Below, one piece after another: positions 39,615-48,284 of a stretch of DNA of 64,000 nucleotides; within the stretch, counting starts at the first letter, position 1, and every line of letters starts with the position of its first letter. The notes under the pieces are model-generated. The model saw nothing but the letters and a program-made list of their open reading frames with translations. It had not been told where the DNA came from and made no database searches. Position numbers and translations under genes: made by a program. The stretch is taken from positions 2,728,001 through 2,792,000 of the forward strand of contig OY762444.1 of assembly GCA_963665735.1 (NCBI GenBank), given 5' to 3'. This DNA comes from CATOSK01 sp963665735 (GTDB taxonomy: Bacteria; Chloroflexota; Dehalococcoidia; Lucifugimonadales; UBA3495).

Positions 39615-41840
39615 TCACCCTTTGGCCGGGGCCGGCGCCGCCCCGGAGCGCACCCGGGTTACGCTGGTCACTCCCCGCACGCTTTCCAGCTTGGAAAACA
39701 GCTTGCCCAGTTGGTCCAGGCCCGTCGTGTGCAGGGTCAACTCCATCGTAACCGTGCCGTCGTGGTTGTTTTCCGACGTGACCACCGAGGCGATGTTAAC
39801 CCGTTCCTCCGACACCAGCATCGTGGTATCCCGCAGCAGGCCCACCCGGTCGTATGCTTCCATCCGCACCCGCACCGGGTACAGGTCTTTGATGGAACCC
39901 CAGGAAACGTGGACGATGCGTTCCTTTTCGTCCTCGTTGCGAAGGTTGGGGCAGTCGGACTTGTGGACGGTGACGCCCTGGGCGCGCGTGACGTAGCCCA
40001 GAATGTCGTCGCCGGGAATGGGGTTGCAGCACTTGCCCATGCGGGTCAGCAGGTCGCCGACGCCCAGGACGGAAACGCCGGAGCCTGGGCTGGACAACGG
40101 CAGCTTGGACTTGTTGGGGAAGGGGTCTTCCCGTTCTTGTTCGTGGCGGGACTGGGACAGCCGGTAGGAGACCTGGGCCTCGGTAATGCCGCCGGAACCC
40201 AGAGCGGCCAGCAGGTCGTCCATGTTGGGGTACTTGACCAGGGTTAGAATCTCGGCGTCGTCCAGTTTCAGGTTCAGGCGGCGCAGTTCCCGGCGCAGCA
40301 GTTCCTTGCCCCGTCCGATGTTGGTTTCCCGCGCCTGGCGGCGGAACCAGTGGCGGACTTTCTGCCGGGCGCCGGCGGAGCGGACATAGCCCAGGTTGGG
40401 ATTCAGCCAGTCGGGGCTGGGGCCGCGCTCGGCCTTGGATGCCATGATTTCCACGGTGTCGCCGTTCTGCAACTGCGTGTCCAGGGACATCAGCCGGCCG
40501 TTGACCTTGCCTCCGATGCAGCGGTGACCCAACTCGGTGTGAATCTTGTAGGCGAAGTCAACGGGCGTGGAGCCGGCGGCCAGCTCCACAATGTCCCCTT
40601 TGGGGGTATAGACGAAAACCTGGTCGTGAAAGATGTCCTGCTTCACCGACTCGATGAACTCATCGGCGCCCCCGGAATCACGCTGCCATTCCAGCAACTG
40701 CCGCATCCAGGTCATTTTTTCCTCAAAGCGCAGGTCGTGGGCCTTGCCTTCCTTGTAGCGCCAGTGGGCGGCGATGCCGTACTCGGCAGTCTGGTGCATC
40801 TCCCCGGTCTTGATTTGCACTTCCAGGGGGGTGCCTTCTTCGCAAATGACTGTTGTGTGCAGGGCTTGGTACAGGTTTTCCTTGGGATTGGCGATGTAGT
40901 CGTCGAACTGGCCGGGGATGGGACTCCAACGCTGGTGAACCACGCCCAGGGCCGTGTAGCAGTCGGCCTTGCTGTCCACCAGCACCCGCAGGGCGTACAG
41001 GTCGTAAATATCGCTCAATTCCTTGCCCTGGTCGGCGTACTTCTGCATCTTCTGGTAGATGCTGTAAATCCCCTTGGGCCGTCCGGTAACTTCGGCCTCC
41101 AGACCGTATTCCTCCAACTCGGCCAGCAGCAGTTGGGACACCCGGCCAACGTAGTCCTCCCGTTCCGCCCGCCGGGTAGCCAGAATCTTGGAAATTTCCC
41201 GGTACTGCTTGGGGTGCAGGTGACGGAAAGCCAGGTCGTCCAGCCGCCACTTGATTTCCCAGATGCCCAGCCGGTGCGCCAGGGGAGAGTAAATGTCCAG
41301 GGTTTCCTGGGAAATACGCACTCGCTTGTCTTCGGAAAGGGCATCCAGGGTACGCATATTGTGGAGCCTATCGGCCAGCTTGATTAGTACGACGCGGATA
41401 TCCTCCGCCATCGCCACCAGCATCTTCCGCAGGCTTTCGGCGTAAAGGTTCACCGATGCGTCGGAATGGTCGTCCTCCGGCGAGCCGGGAGGCCGGTAGT
41501 CCATGCGGGTCAGCTTGGTAACGCCGTCAACCAGCCGGGCAACTTCGGGGTTGAAACGGGCCTTTACGTCGTCCACGGTGACGCCGCAGTCCTCGACGAC
41601 ATCGTGAAGCAGGGCGGCGATAATCGTATTGGCGTCCAGGTTCAGGTCCGCCAGGTAGATGGCCGTTTCCAGGGGATGCGCGATGTAGGGTTCGCCGGAC
41701 TTGCGGGTTTGACCGCGGTGGCAGTAGTCGGCGTAATCGTAGGCTTCCCGCACCTGGACGGTCTTTTCCTCCGGCAGGTAGGCGGAAACCCGCTCCAGCA
41801 GGGGTTTAACGTCGGCGGGAGCCAGCCCGGTTGTAGTCAT
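39615..41840 (-). CDS. relA: Bifunctional (p)ppGpp synthetase/hydrolase, RelA/SpoT type
   Basis: 741 residues with all domains of the long RSH family: HD hydrolase (His55, HDVVED at 79-84), synthetase (about 215-370, with YNSIHT-like YQALHTTV), TGS (FVYTPKGDIVELAAGSTPVD) and a C-terminal ACT domain. An intact HD site and synthetase suggest both synthesis and breakdown of the alarmone. No close operon partner. The symbol rel or spoT would be equally fair. Confidence 0.96.
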   Translation of the reverse strand: MTTTGLAPADVKPLLERVSAYLPEEKTVQVREAYDYADYCHRGQTRKSGEPYIAHPLETAIYLADLNLDANTIIAALLHDVVEDCGVTVDDVKARFNPEVARLVDGVTKLTRMDYRPPGSPEDDHSDASVNLYAESLRKMLVAMAEDIRVVLIKLADRLHNMRTLDALSEDKRVRISQETLDIYSPLAHRLGIWEIKWRLDDLAFRHLHPKQYREISKILATRRAEREDYVGRVSQLLLAELEEYGLEAEVTGRPKGIYSIYQKMQKYADQGKELSDIYDLYALRVLVDSKADCYTALGVVHQRWSPIPGQFDDYIANPKENLYQALHTTVICEEGTPLEVQIKTGEMHQTAEYGIAAHWRYKEGKAHDLRFEEKMTWMRQLLEWQRDSGGADEFIESVKQDIFHDQVFVYTPKGDIVELAAGSTPVDFAYKIHTELGHRCIGGKVNGRLMSLDTQLQNGDTVEIMASKAERGPSPDWLNPNLGYVRSAGARQKVRHWFRRQARETNIGRGKELLRRELRRLNLKLDDAEILTLVKYPNMDDLLAALGSGGITEAQVSYRLSQSRHEQEREDPFPNKSKLPLSSPGSGVSVLGVGDLLTRMGKCCNPIPGDDILGYVTRAQGVTVHKSDCPNLRNEDEKERIVHVSWGSIKDLYPVRVRMEAYDRVGLLRDTTMLVSEERVNIASVVTSENNHDGTVTMELTLHTTGLDQLGKLFSKLESVRGVTSVTRVRSGAAPAPAKG

Positions 41841-42208
41841 CGAACCCCCGGAAACCGTCGCCGTTGCAAGAAACGGAGCAGAATAAAATTGTTTCCAAAA
41901 TGGTAATCGTTATTGAGTACAAAGTCCATACGCCGGCAAGGGAGTTTGTTGAGGGTTTTCGCATTGGCGTTGAACGTAAGGGTCAATTGTTGGATTCAAC
42001 TTCCACGCGCAAAAAACAGTCCGGGATAAGCCTTGGAATATGTCCTGAAAAATACGTTTACAAACTTCGAGATAAAGTGTACAGTAGGCTAATCATCTTC
42101 CCTAGTGTCCGAAGTGTCCGATGGACCGCGCACGCTAGGCTAATATCTGGACGGTAGGCGGTGTAGATTTACTCTATGCCGTCTATTTTTACTTTTTTAG
42201 GAGTTGTT
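41841..42208. other. Intergenic region before the NYN gene
   Basis: A+T-rich compared with relA. TAGGCTAAT occurs twice (near 42085 and 42135) around TGTCCGAAGTGTCCG (two half-repeats of TGTCCG), a layout that could be an operator. A 97-codon frame at 41864-42157 has no recognisable features and is not called. Confidence 0.35.
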
Positions 42209-42757
42209 ATGCCCAGCCGAGTCGCTATCTTCATTGACGGCGCGTATTTGCAAAAAGTGGTGGCCGAGGAGTTCCAACATGCTCGCTTGGACTTTGATTC
42301 TTTGTCCAGGGCCATAGCCGGGGAAGCGGAAATCCTCAGGACATACTATTACAATTGTCCCCCTTATCAGGGCGTTTCTTCGGCGCAAGAAGAGAGCGAC
42401 AGGTACTCGCGGTTTCGCAGTTTCGTTATTGCCTTGGAGCGGCTGCCCAGGTACTCGGTTCGCCTTGGGAGGTTGGCGTACCGTGGTAACGACTCTTCCG
42501 GCAATCCTATTTTCGAGCAAAAGCAGGTTGACATTTTGTTGGGGGTTGACCTGGTGCAGCTGGCGACCAAACAAGTAATTCAGGAAGCGGTGCTGGTCGC
42601 CGGAGACAGCGACTTTATCCCGGCAGTTACATCGGCGAAGTTTGAGGGCGTCCTGGTGCGGCTTTTTCATGGCCTGAATCCGCACAACGAACTGTGGCAG
42701 GAATGTGACGAGCGTACCCGGATTACCGAAGAGTTCATAAACGCGGTTCGGCTTTAA
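42209..42757 (+). CDS. NYN-domain (PIN-like) putative ribonuclease
   Basis: 182 residues from ATG 42209, supported by TTAGGAG six bases upstream. NYN/LabA-type fold: RVAIFIDGAYLQKV with the first acidic residue, KQVDILLGVDLVQLA with the second Asp, and AVLVAGDSDFIPAV with the GDSDF motif. Catalytic aspartates are intact, so it should be a metal-dependent RNase. It converges on the TIR-like gene 80 bases away. The gene is less GC-rich than its neighbours. Confidence 0.85.
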   Translation: MPSRVAIFIDGAYLQKVVAEEFQHARLDFDSLSRAIAGEAEILRTYYYNCPPYQGVSSAQEESDRYSRFRSFVIALERLPRYSVRLGRLAYRGNDSSGNPIFEQKQVDILLGVDLVQLATKQVIQEAVLVAGDSDFIPAVTSAKFEGVLVRLFHGLNPHNELWQECDERTRITEEFINAVRL

Positions 42758-42836
42758 CCACTTGCTGGCGTCAGCCTTCGTCCTGTTTCCCATCATTTCA
42801 GACTTGGATTGTCATCAGCGCATCCACGCCGAACTC

Positions 42837-43262
42837 TCAACGCCGGTGGTTGGCAGGGTTGTTGGCAAACGCTAAGGGGTCTCTTAGCATCTCGTTGATG
42901 CGTTTCCATCGGTAGATACAGACGGTGCCATTTTCCGAGACCAGCCCGTAATTGCAATGTTGCGGCATCAACTGGACCACGGGACACCTAACTTGACCGG
43001 CTAAGCTCAATTCATCCAGAACCCCAGGGGAGTTATGGGTGTCACGTCCTAGCAGAACTATTACAACATCTGACGCTTGTATTCTTGGGAGAACCCTTCG
43101 TTGCCAGACGGAATTGTGTTCGGCGGCTGGTAGAGACTTGTCCAGCAACTCAAAATCGCAAAGGGTTTTCGCCTGATGAATGAACGCTTTCCGGCGGTGT
43201 GCGTCTCTTTCAAACTCAAAGGCGAGGTAAACGCTTCGCATTTCGCGTTGTCTTCTAACCAT
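42837..43262 (-). CDS. TIR-like (MTH538/DUF1863-type) domain protein
   Basis: 141 residues: SVYLAFEFERDAHRRKAFI, FELLDKSLPAAEHNSVWQRR, SDVVIVLLGRDTHNSPGVLDE. The order (phosphate-loop-like first strand, then IxxSDVVIVLLG) resembles the TIR-like domain of PF08937, seen in ThsB of Thoeris and related immune proteins. Start may be ATG 43241. It faces the NYN ribonuclease tail to tail; no ThsA-type effector is seen within the window. Function is inferred only from fold-level similarity. Confidence 0.6.
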   Translation of the reverse strand: MVRRQREMRSVYLAFEFERDAHRRKAFIHQAKTLCDFELLDKSLPAAEHNSVWQRRVLPRIQASDVVIVLLGRDTHNSPGVLDELSLAGQVRCPVVQLMPQHCNYGLVSENGTVCIYRWKRINEMLRDPLAFANNPANHRR

Positions 43263-43292
43263 GAAGCTAAATATGCCCCCACTATCTGAAAC

Positions 43293-44219
43293 TTACCAAC
43301 ACCTCCCCCTAACGTACCTGAACGCCGCTACCGCTGCCGTTGCCCCGTCCCCCGCCGAGGCTACCAGTTGCGCTGCCGAGTGTTGGCGGATGTCGCCCAC
43401 CGCGTAAAGACCGGGCGCCGACGTTTCCATGGACAGGTTGACCTCGATATGGCCGGAGTTGTCCAAGTTGGCCAGCCCGTTAACCAGCGCCGAGTTGGGG
43501 TCCAGACCCACGTAAACGAACAGCCCCGACAGTCCTACCGTTTCCTCCCGGTTGGTTTCGACGTTCCTGACTCGCACCCCGGAAACCGTGTCTTCGCCGA
43601 TTACTTCCTCCACCAGCGTGTTCCAGTAAACTTCGACCTTGGGGTTTGCCAGCAGCCTGTCCTGCAAGACCTGTTGCGCCCGCAACTCTCCCCGCCGGTG
43701 GAACAGCAGCACCTTCCCAGCGTAGTCCGTCAGGGTCAGGGCCTCGTCCGCCGCCGAATCGCCGCCGCCCACTACGCCAACGGTCTCCCCCATGAACATG
43801 GGGCCATCGCAGGTAGCGCAATGGGACACGCCCCGCCCGTTGAACTCGGTTTCGCCGGGAATGCCCAACTCCCGCAGGCTGGAACCGGCAGCCACGATAA
43901 CCGCCTTGGCCCGGTACTCTCCGGCGTCGCTGCTTACCACCTTGTAATCCCCGTCCTGCGACACCCGGTTGGCCTCGGCCATGACGAACTGCGCTCCGGC
44001 GTTCATCGCCTGTTCCTGGGCGGCCGGCCCCAACTCCGCGCCGGAAATCCCCTCCGGGAAACCGGGGAAGTTTTCAATCTTCTCCAGGTTGATAATCTGC
44101 GCCCCGCCCATCATCTGCTCGATGACGCAGGTATTCAGCCCGTAGCGCGCCGCGTACATCCCGGCGGTCAGGCCGGCCAGCCCGCCCCCGATTACCAGCA
44201 CGTCAAAATCGTCAGCCAT
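43293..44219 (-). CDS. trxB: Thioredoxin reductase
   Basis: 308 residues: FAD-binding GGGLAG at 11-16, redox pair Cys134-x2-Cys137 in CATCDGP, NADPH-binding VGGGDSAADEA, and C-terminal GLYAVGDIR. It uses NADPH to reduce thioredoxin. The neighbouring thioredoxin gene is not here. Confidence 0.95.
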   Translation of the reverse strand: MADDFDVLVIGGGLAGLTAGMYAARYGLNTCVIEQMMGGAQIINLEKIENFPGFPEGISGAELGPAAQEQAMNAGAQFVMAEANRVSQDGDYKVVSSDAGEYRAKAVIVAAGSSLRELGIPGETEFNGRGVSHCATCDGPMFMGETVGVVGGGDSAADEALTLTDYAGKVLLFHRRGELRAQQVLQDRLLANPKVEVYWNTLVEEVIGEDTVSGVRVRNVETNREETVGLSGLFVYVGLDPNSALVNGLANLDNSGHIEVNLSMETSAPGLYAVGDIRQHSAAQLVASAGDGATAAVAAFRYVRGRCW

Positions 44220-44337
44220 GATTCCCCTCCATCCGTCGGGCGCGAAAGAATGAAACGATGAAACGCCCGCAAGAATCTAATCGGATGCGCTACACGGTGT
44301 CAACGCCAATTTCGTGGAGGCCAGGGTCGTTCAATTC

Positions 44338-44376
44338 TCCCTCCCCCTATTTAGGGGGAGGGTTGGGGTGGGGGTG
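44338..44376. repeat. CCCTCCCCCT..AGGGGGAGGG palindrome
   Basis: C/G-rich palindrome followed by TTGGGGTGGGGGT, the same family as the copies near 4285, 4757, 49495 and 50437. Confidence 0.7.
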
Positions 44377-44413
44377 CTGACGAGTCGGCCCTAAATCGCC
44401 AAATCTCCCCAAC

Positions 44414-44442
44414 TTTGCAAGGGGCGGGCGTTTTGTTATACT
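44414..44442 (+). promoter_or_regulatory. Promoter candidate for purA
   Basis: TTTGCA (44414-44419), 17-base spacer, TATACT (44437-44442), 61 bases before the purA ATG. The -10 is near consensus, the -35 moderate. Confidence 0.5.
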
Positions 44443-44502
44443 GCCTGCGGTCTGGCCCGTGGGTCGGCTCTAGTTGTTTGCATTGCGAAATCGGAGGAAA
44501 AG

Positions 44503-45792
44503 ATGCCGGCTTATGCCGTAATCGGTGGTCAATGGGGCGATGAAGGGAAGGGAAAGGTCATTGACTACCTGGGGGGCAGCGTTAAAGCGGTGGTGCGATA
44601 TGCCGGGGGCAACAACGCCGGGCATACCGTAGTCAACGATAAAGGCACCTTCCAATTGCACCTGATACCTTCGGGCGTCTGCTGGCCTGACGTTTACGGC
44701 ATCATCGGCAACGGCGTGGTGGTGAACCCGGACGTTATGCTGGAAGAACTCGCCGGACTGGAAGAGCGGGGCATTGACGTCAGCCGCGTCTATCTCAGCG
44801 AGCGCGCCCACGTCATCATGCCCTACCATGTCACCCTGGACCGGCTGGAAGAAGAGGCCAAGGGCGCCGGCGCCATCGGCACCACCGGCCAGGGAGTCGG
44901 CCCCGCCTATACCGACAAGGTAAGCCGCCTGGGGATTCGCGTCGGCGACCTGCTGGACCTGGAAGGGACGCTGACTTCCCGCTTGGAGCAGGCCCTGGCC
45001 TTCAAGAATAAGGTCATAACCAAGGTTTACGGCGGCTCCGCGGTTGGCATGGACGAAATGCTGGACAAGTGCGCCGGCTGGGCCGAGCGGCTGCGTCCCC
45101 ACGTCAAGCCCACCGAGCAGATTGTCCAGGATATGCTGTTGGCCGGTAAAAACGTCCTGCTGGAAGGGGCGCAAGGCACCCTGCTTGACCTGGACCACGG
45201 TTCCTATCCCTACGTGACCTCTTCCTCGCCCTCCATCGGCGGCGCCTGCACCGGGCTGGGGCTGAACCCCCAGGCCATCGCCGGAGTCCTCGGCGTTTTC
45301 AAAGCCTACTCCACTCGCGTCGGCAGCGGCCCCATGCCCTCGGAACTGGAAGGCGAGGCTGCCGAGTACCTGCGGGAAAAGGCCCAGGAATACGGCACCA
45401 CCACCGGACGCGCCCGGCGGGTGGGCTGGTTCGACGCCGTGGCTGGCCGGTACAGCGTGTTGGTCAACGGGTTCACCGGCTTGGTCATTACCCGCCTGGA
45501 CATCCTGGACGGGTTCCCGTCGGTGAAAATCTGTGTGGGTTACCGCATTGACGGCCAAGACGTTGAGCGGTTTCCTTCCAATACCGGCCTGCTGGGCCAG
45601 TGCCAGCCGGTTTATGAAGAAATGCCCGGTTGGGACGGCGCCACGTCGGGAGCGACGACGATGGAACAATTGCCGCCGGCCGCCGTGGCCTACGTCCAAC
45701 GGATTGAGGAATTGACCGGAATCCGCGCGCAGATAATTTCCACCGGCCCCAGCCGGCACGAGACCATCCTGCGGGAGCCGGTGGTAGCCTAG
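44503..45792 (+). CDS. purA: Adenylosuccinate synthetase
   Basis: 429 residues. Converts IMP, aspartate and GTP to adenylosuccinate, the first step from IMP to AMP. Signature GGQWGDEGKGKVIDYL at 8-23 (GTP loop and catalytic Asp), NNAGHTVV, EGAQGTLLDLDHG, TTTGRARRVGWFD. CGGAGGAAAA precedes the ATG. An opposite-strand frame of similar length is a shadow. Confidence 0.97.
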   Translation: MPAYAVIGGQWGDEGKGKVIDYLGGSVKAVVRYAGGNNAGHTVVNDKGTFQLHLIPSGVCWPDVYGIIGNGVVVNPDVMLEELAGLEERGIDVSRVYLSERAHVIMPYHVTLDRLEEEAKGAGAIGTTGQGVGPAYTDKVSRLGIRVGDLLDLEGTLTSRLEQALAFKNKVITKVYGGSAVGMDEMLDKCAGWAERLRPHVKPTEQIVQDMLLAGKNVLLEGAQGTLLDLDHGSYPYVTSSSPSIGGACTGLGLNPQAIAGVLGVFKAYSTRVGSGPMPSELEGEAAEYLREKAQEYGTTTGRARRVGWFDAVAGRYSVLVNGFTGLVITRLDILDGFPSVKICVGYRIDGQDVERFPSNTGLLGQCQPVYEEMPGWDGATSGATTMEQLPPAAVAYVQRIEELTGIRAQIISTGPSRHETILREPVVA

Positions 45793-45883
45793 CAAGCGTC
45801 GTCATTCCCGCGCAATCGGGAATCCACCAACGCCAACCCTCACGCAAACTCCCAAGGCAAACTAAGGAGGCCCAGGCCGGGAA

Positions 45884-46102
45884 ATGCAGCACATCAGCAA
45901 GTTTGGGATTTACCTCAACGCCAGCGAAAGCCGGGTGGTGCGGATAAACTCGCCCTACTGGATACCCGAAGAACCCGACTGGGTGATGCTGACCCCGGAA
46001 GTGAATGCCACCCTGCTGGAAATCCGCGACATGGCAAGGGAAAAGGGGTTGGTATCCGATGCCGAGGCCATCACCTGGGGCCGGATTCCCCTGCTGGACT
46101 AG
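45884..46102 (+). CDS. Small conserved-looking protein of unknown function
   Basis: 72 residues, acidic, without membrane segments: FGIYLNASESRVVRINSPYW, PEEPDWVMLTPEVNATLLEI, then RDMAREKGLVSDAEAITWG. Codon pattern resembles neighbouring genes. It starts 91 bases after purA with GGAGGCC further upstream. No family is recognised. Confidence 0.5.
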   Translation: MQHISKFGIYLNASESRVVRINSPYWIPEEPDWVMLTPEVNATLLEIRDMAREKGLVSDAEAITWGRIPLLD

Positions 46103-46112
46103 GTGGGTTAGT

Positions 46113-46838
46113 CTATTCGGCTGCCAGAATCCTGGCGGGGACGAAGTACCAAGTCACCGCGCCGGCGTTGACGCTTTCCTGGGCGCTGCCGTGGAGGTTC
46201 AGCCCGGCGACGACCGCACGGGCCGTCCTGCCGGTGAATCTTTCCAGCCATTGGGCGTTGCGGATGGCCCGGCGGGTGTCGTTTCCGTCCACGGTATAGG
46301 AAACTTCCACCGCAATGTAGGACAGTTCGCCCTGGGCGTCCGACGCCTCAATAACCAAGTCGGCCCGGTAGAAACTTTCCAACTCGTTATGGGGAAGGTC
46401 GGCAGTGTCCGCGGCATCCGCCAGGTCGATTACGTCATCAATGGTCAGCGTCCGCACCCGCCGCAAACCTAATCGGCGGGCAATCAAAGCCGCCTCCCGG
46501 GTGACGGCGAGGCGGGCGTGGGCGCCTCGCAGAATCCCCGATTCTCTTTCCATCCTGTCAAACCTGCCGTCCACTTGGTCAAACCTTCTATTGACTTCCC
46601 CGGTCAGGTGCTTAACATCCTCGGTCAGACCGTCAACCCGGCCGGTCAGGTGCTTAACATCTTCGGTCAGACCGTCAACTCTCTCGGTCAGGCGGTCAAC
46701 CCTTTCGGTTAAACGGGCAACGGCGGCGGGAAGTTCCAGCACTTCCGGGGGCAGCAGCCGGCGCCGAATCGCCTCCAGCCATTCCGGGTTTTCGTCCAGC
46801 AGCCGGATTAAATCTTCTATGGTGTTGATAGTAGTCAT
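46113..46838 (-). CDS. Coiled-coil protein with predicted nuclease-like C-terminal domain
   Basis: 241 residues from ATG 46838. After MTTINTIEDLIRLLDENPEW, a heptad coiled coil of repeated LTERVDRLTERVDGLTEDVK units spans about residues 40-95. The C-terminal domain has FYRADLVIEASDAQGELSYI and AVEVSYTVDGNDTRRAIRNA, a pattern like PD-(D/E)xK domains (D..ExS replacing ExK). Such coiled-coil plus nuclease-like proteins are multi-copy in cyanobacteria and Chloroflexota; the function is unknown. A decayed relative is at 53029-53588. Confidence 0.65.
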   Translation of the reverse strand: MTTINTIEDLIRLLDENPEWLEAIRRRLLPPEVLELPAAVARLTERVDRLTERVDGLTEDVKHLTGRVDGLTEDVKHLTGEVNRRFDQVDGRFDRMERESGILRGAHARLAVTREAALIARRLGLRRVRTLTIDDVIDLADAADTADLPHNELESFYRADLVIEASDAQGELSYIAVEVSYTVDGNDTRRAIRNAQWLERFTGRTARAVVAGLNLHGSAQESVNAGAVTWYFVPARILAAE

Positions 46839-46883
46839 GGCAACGCAACTAAGCGTAGCACAAGCGCCGGCGGGTTGCCAGTT

Positions 46884-47372
46884 ATGAATGACAGCGTTCC
46901 GGGAAAAGGCGACTGGCTCCGGGCATTGGCCGCGCTGTTGGTGGGCCAAGACCTGGAACAAGCCCGCCGCCGGATGCGTTGGGCCTGGGCTGTGGGATTC
47001 CTCTGGGCCGCCTGGAGTTTCATCGGCGTCATGGCCGGCATCTGGAGCCTGGCCCCCGAGGTTGCCGACCGTCTTGACCTCCGGCTGTTCATCCTGGCCG
47101 TGCTAGAAGTCGGGTTGGTAGCCTTCCTTTCCTACGGAGTGATGCGCCGCTGGCGGCCGGCTGCGGCCATTCTGCTGGGGTACTTCTGGCTTAGCCGGAT
47201 TTTCTGGATTACCGTCGGGGCCATTGCCCTGGGTTCCTTGGGAGAAATCGCCAAGTTCCTGATATTGCAGGCAATCCCCGCCTACCTCTTCCTCCAGGGA
47301 ATGCGCGGCGTCTGGACCCACCACCACCTAACCCACCCGGCCTATCTCCCAACAGACACCCCTCTGGATTAA
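46884..47372 (+). CDS. Four-helix membrane protein of unknown function
   Basis: 162 residues with four membrane segments (about 30-52, 62-85, 95-115, 120-138) after the amphipathic WLRALAALLVGQDLEQARRR. Ends with WTHHHLTHPAYLPT. Divergent from the coiled-coil gene (46 bases between starts) and convergent with the gene at 47369. No family is recognised. Confidence 0.55.
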   Translation: MNDSVPGKGDWLRALAALLVGQDLEQARRRMRWAWAVGFLWAAWSFIGVMAGIWSLAPEVADRLDLRLFILAVLEVGLVAFLSYGVMRRWRPAAAILLGYFWLSRIFWITVGAIALGSLGEIAKFLILQAIPAYLFLQGMRGVWTHHHLTHPAYLPTDTPLD

Positions 47373-47866
47373 CAGAGTCGTGCATAGCATCCGGTGGTCA
47401 AGCTGAGTGTGCGTGACAATCCTTTAATCCGGGGGAGATGAGGCGTTTGCCGGGTGGCGGGGCAGGTTGCAGTTTCAGCGAGTATAGACCTGTATGAAAC
47501 CGGAAATCCGGCATTGCCGCCGGACGATTCAATCTGGGAGTGGATGTCCTTCCAGCGCTCCCAGAGTTCGCTAGTCTTCTCGGGCCGCCAGTAAACCCTT
47601 GGGTCAAACCGGTCGGAAATCCCTTGGCCCAACTCAATGCAGTCTGACACCGACAAATGGGCTTCTCCTGCCCCGCTAAGTTGCTCAATACACAAGTCTT
47701 GCAGCGAATCTCCGGTTTCTTGAACCCGTTGGACGTGAAAAACGGACAACTGCCTGTCGCTGGCCCGGAAGGCCCTTGGCGTCGGTTGCTGGAGTACGTC
47801 GTCCCAATTATCCGCAGTGATGAATCGGCAAATCCGGTTGTCCCTAGACACTTCCGACGGCGTCAA
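47369..47866 (-). CDS. Unknown protein, second gene of a two-gene unit
   Basis: 165 residues from TTG 47866, supported by a perfect GGAGGT six bases upstream. Contains RICRFITADNWDDVLQQP, ASDRQLSVFHVQRVQETGDS, LSGAGEAHLSVSDCIELGQG and FDPRVYWRPEKTSELW. Soluble, with an alternating alpha/beta feel; no catalytic motif can be named. The start overlaps the end of the gene at 47844 by 23 bases, so the pair is coupled. The last ~35 residues look less conserved. Confidence 0.55.
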   Translation of the reverse strand: MTPSEVSRDNRICRFITADNWDDVLQQPTPRAFRASDRQLSVFHVQRVQETGDSLQDLCIEQLSGAGEAHLSVSDCIELGQGISDRFDPRVYWRPEKTSELWERWKDIHSQIESSGGNAGFPVSYRSILAETATCPATRQTPHLPRIKGLSRTLSLTTGCYARLC

Positions 47867-48101
47867 GAATTACCTCCGGCGTAAGGTCAACGATGGTTGT
47901 CACGGCAATGTCCTTGGCGTACCGCCGCTCCCGTGTCACGGTGGCGCCGGTACTCCCATCCCGCTCAATCTCCACGTACAACCGCACGTCTTTGGGGAAA
48001 ACCGTTGCGATGGACAGCGCCCCGTCCTCGGATACGGTGGCGGAAACCGTATCCGACTGTTGACAGAGCCAGCTCACCAGCTTGTAAAGGCCGTCCAGCA
48101 T
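47844..48101 (-). CDS. Unknown small protein, first gene of a two-gene unit
   Basis: 85 residues: MLDGLYKLVSWLCQQ helix, then strands SATVSEDGALSIATVFPKDV and RLYVEIERDGSTGATVTRER, ending DLTPEVILDAVGSV. The frame stays open upstream to 48187 without a canonical start (SQQ precedes the Met), so the N-terminus could be longer. It shares 23 bases with the next gene. No family is recognised; the small size and coupling would suit an antitoxin or chaperone-like partner. Confidence 0.5.
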   Translation of the reverse strand: MLDGLYKLVSWLCQQSDTVSATVSEDGALSIATVFPKDVRLYVEIERDGSTGATVTRERRYAKDIAVTTIVDLTPEVILDAVGSV

Positions 48102-48284
48102 TTGCTGGGATAACGGTTCGTCCTTCGGGCCGGCAGTTGCAAATCCCCGCTCATGGCCGTTGGCGGACGTGCCGAGTTTGGCGATTTAAGGTTATGTACG
48201 ACGTTTTCCATGCGTACCACAAAATTAGCCTTCCCTGCATTTTGACGCCCTGGTTGACGCAGCCGCAACCCCTAACCCTGACCG

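Noticed and set aside
41864..42157. 97-codon frame before the NYN gene
   Set aside because: No Shine-Dalgarno, no family feature, overlaps probable promoter region.
44470..45795. 441-codon frame opposite purA
   Set aside because: Shadow of purA.
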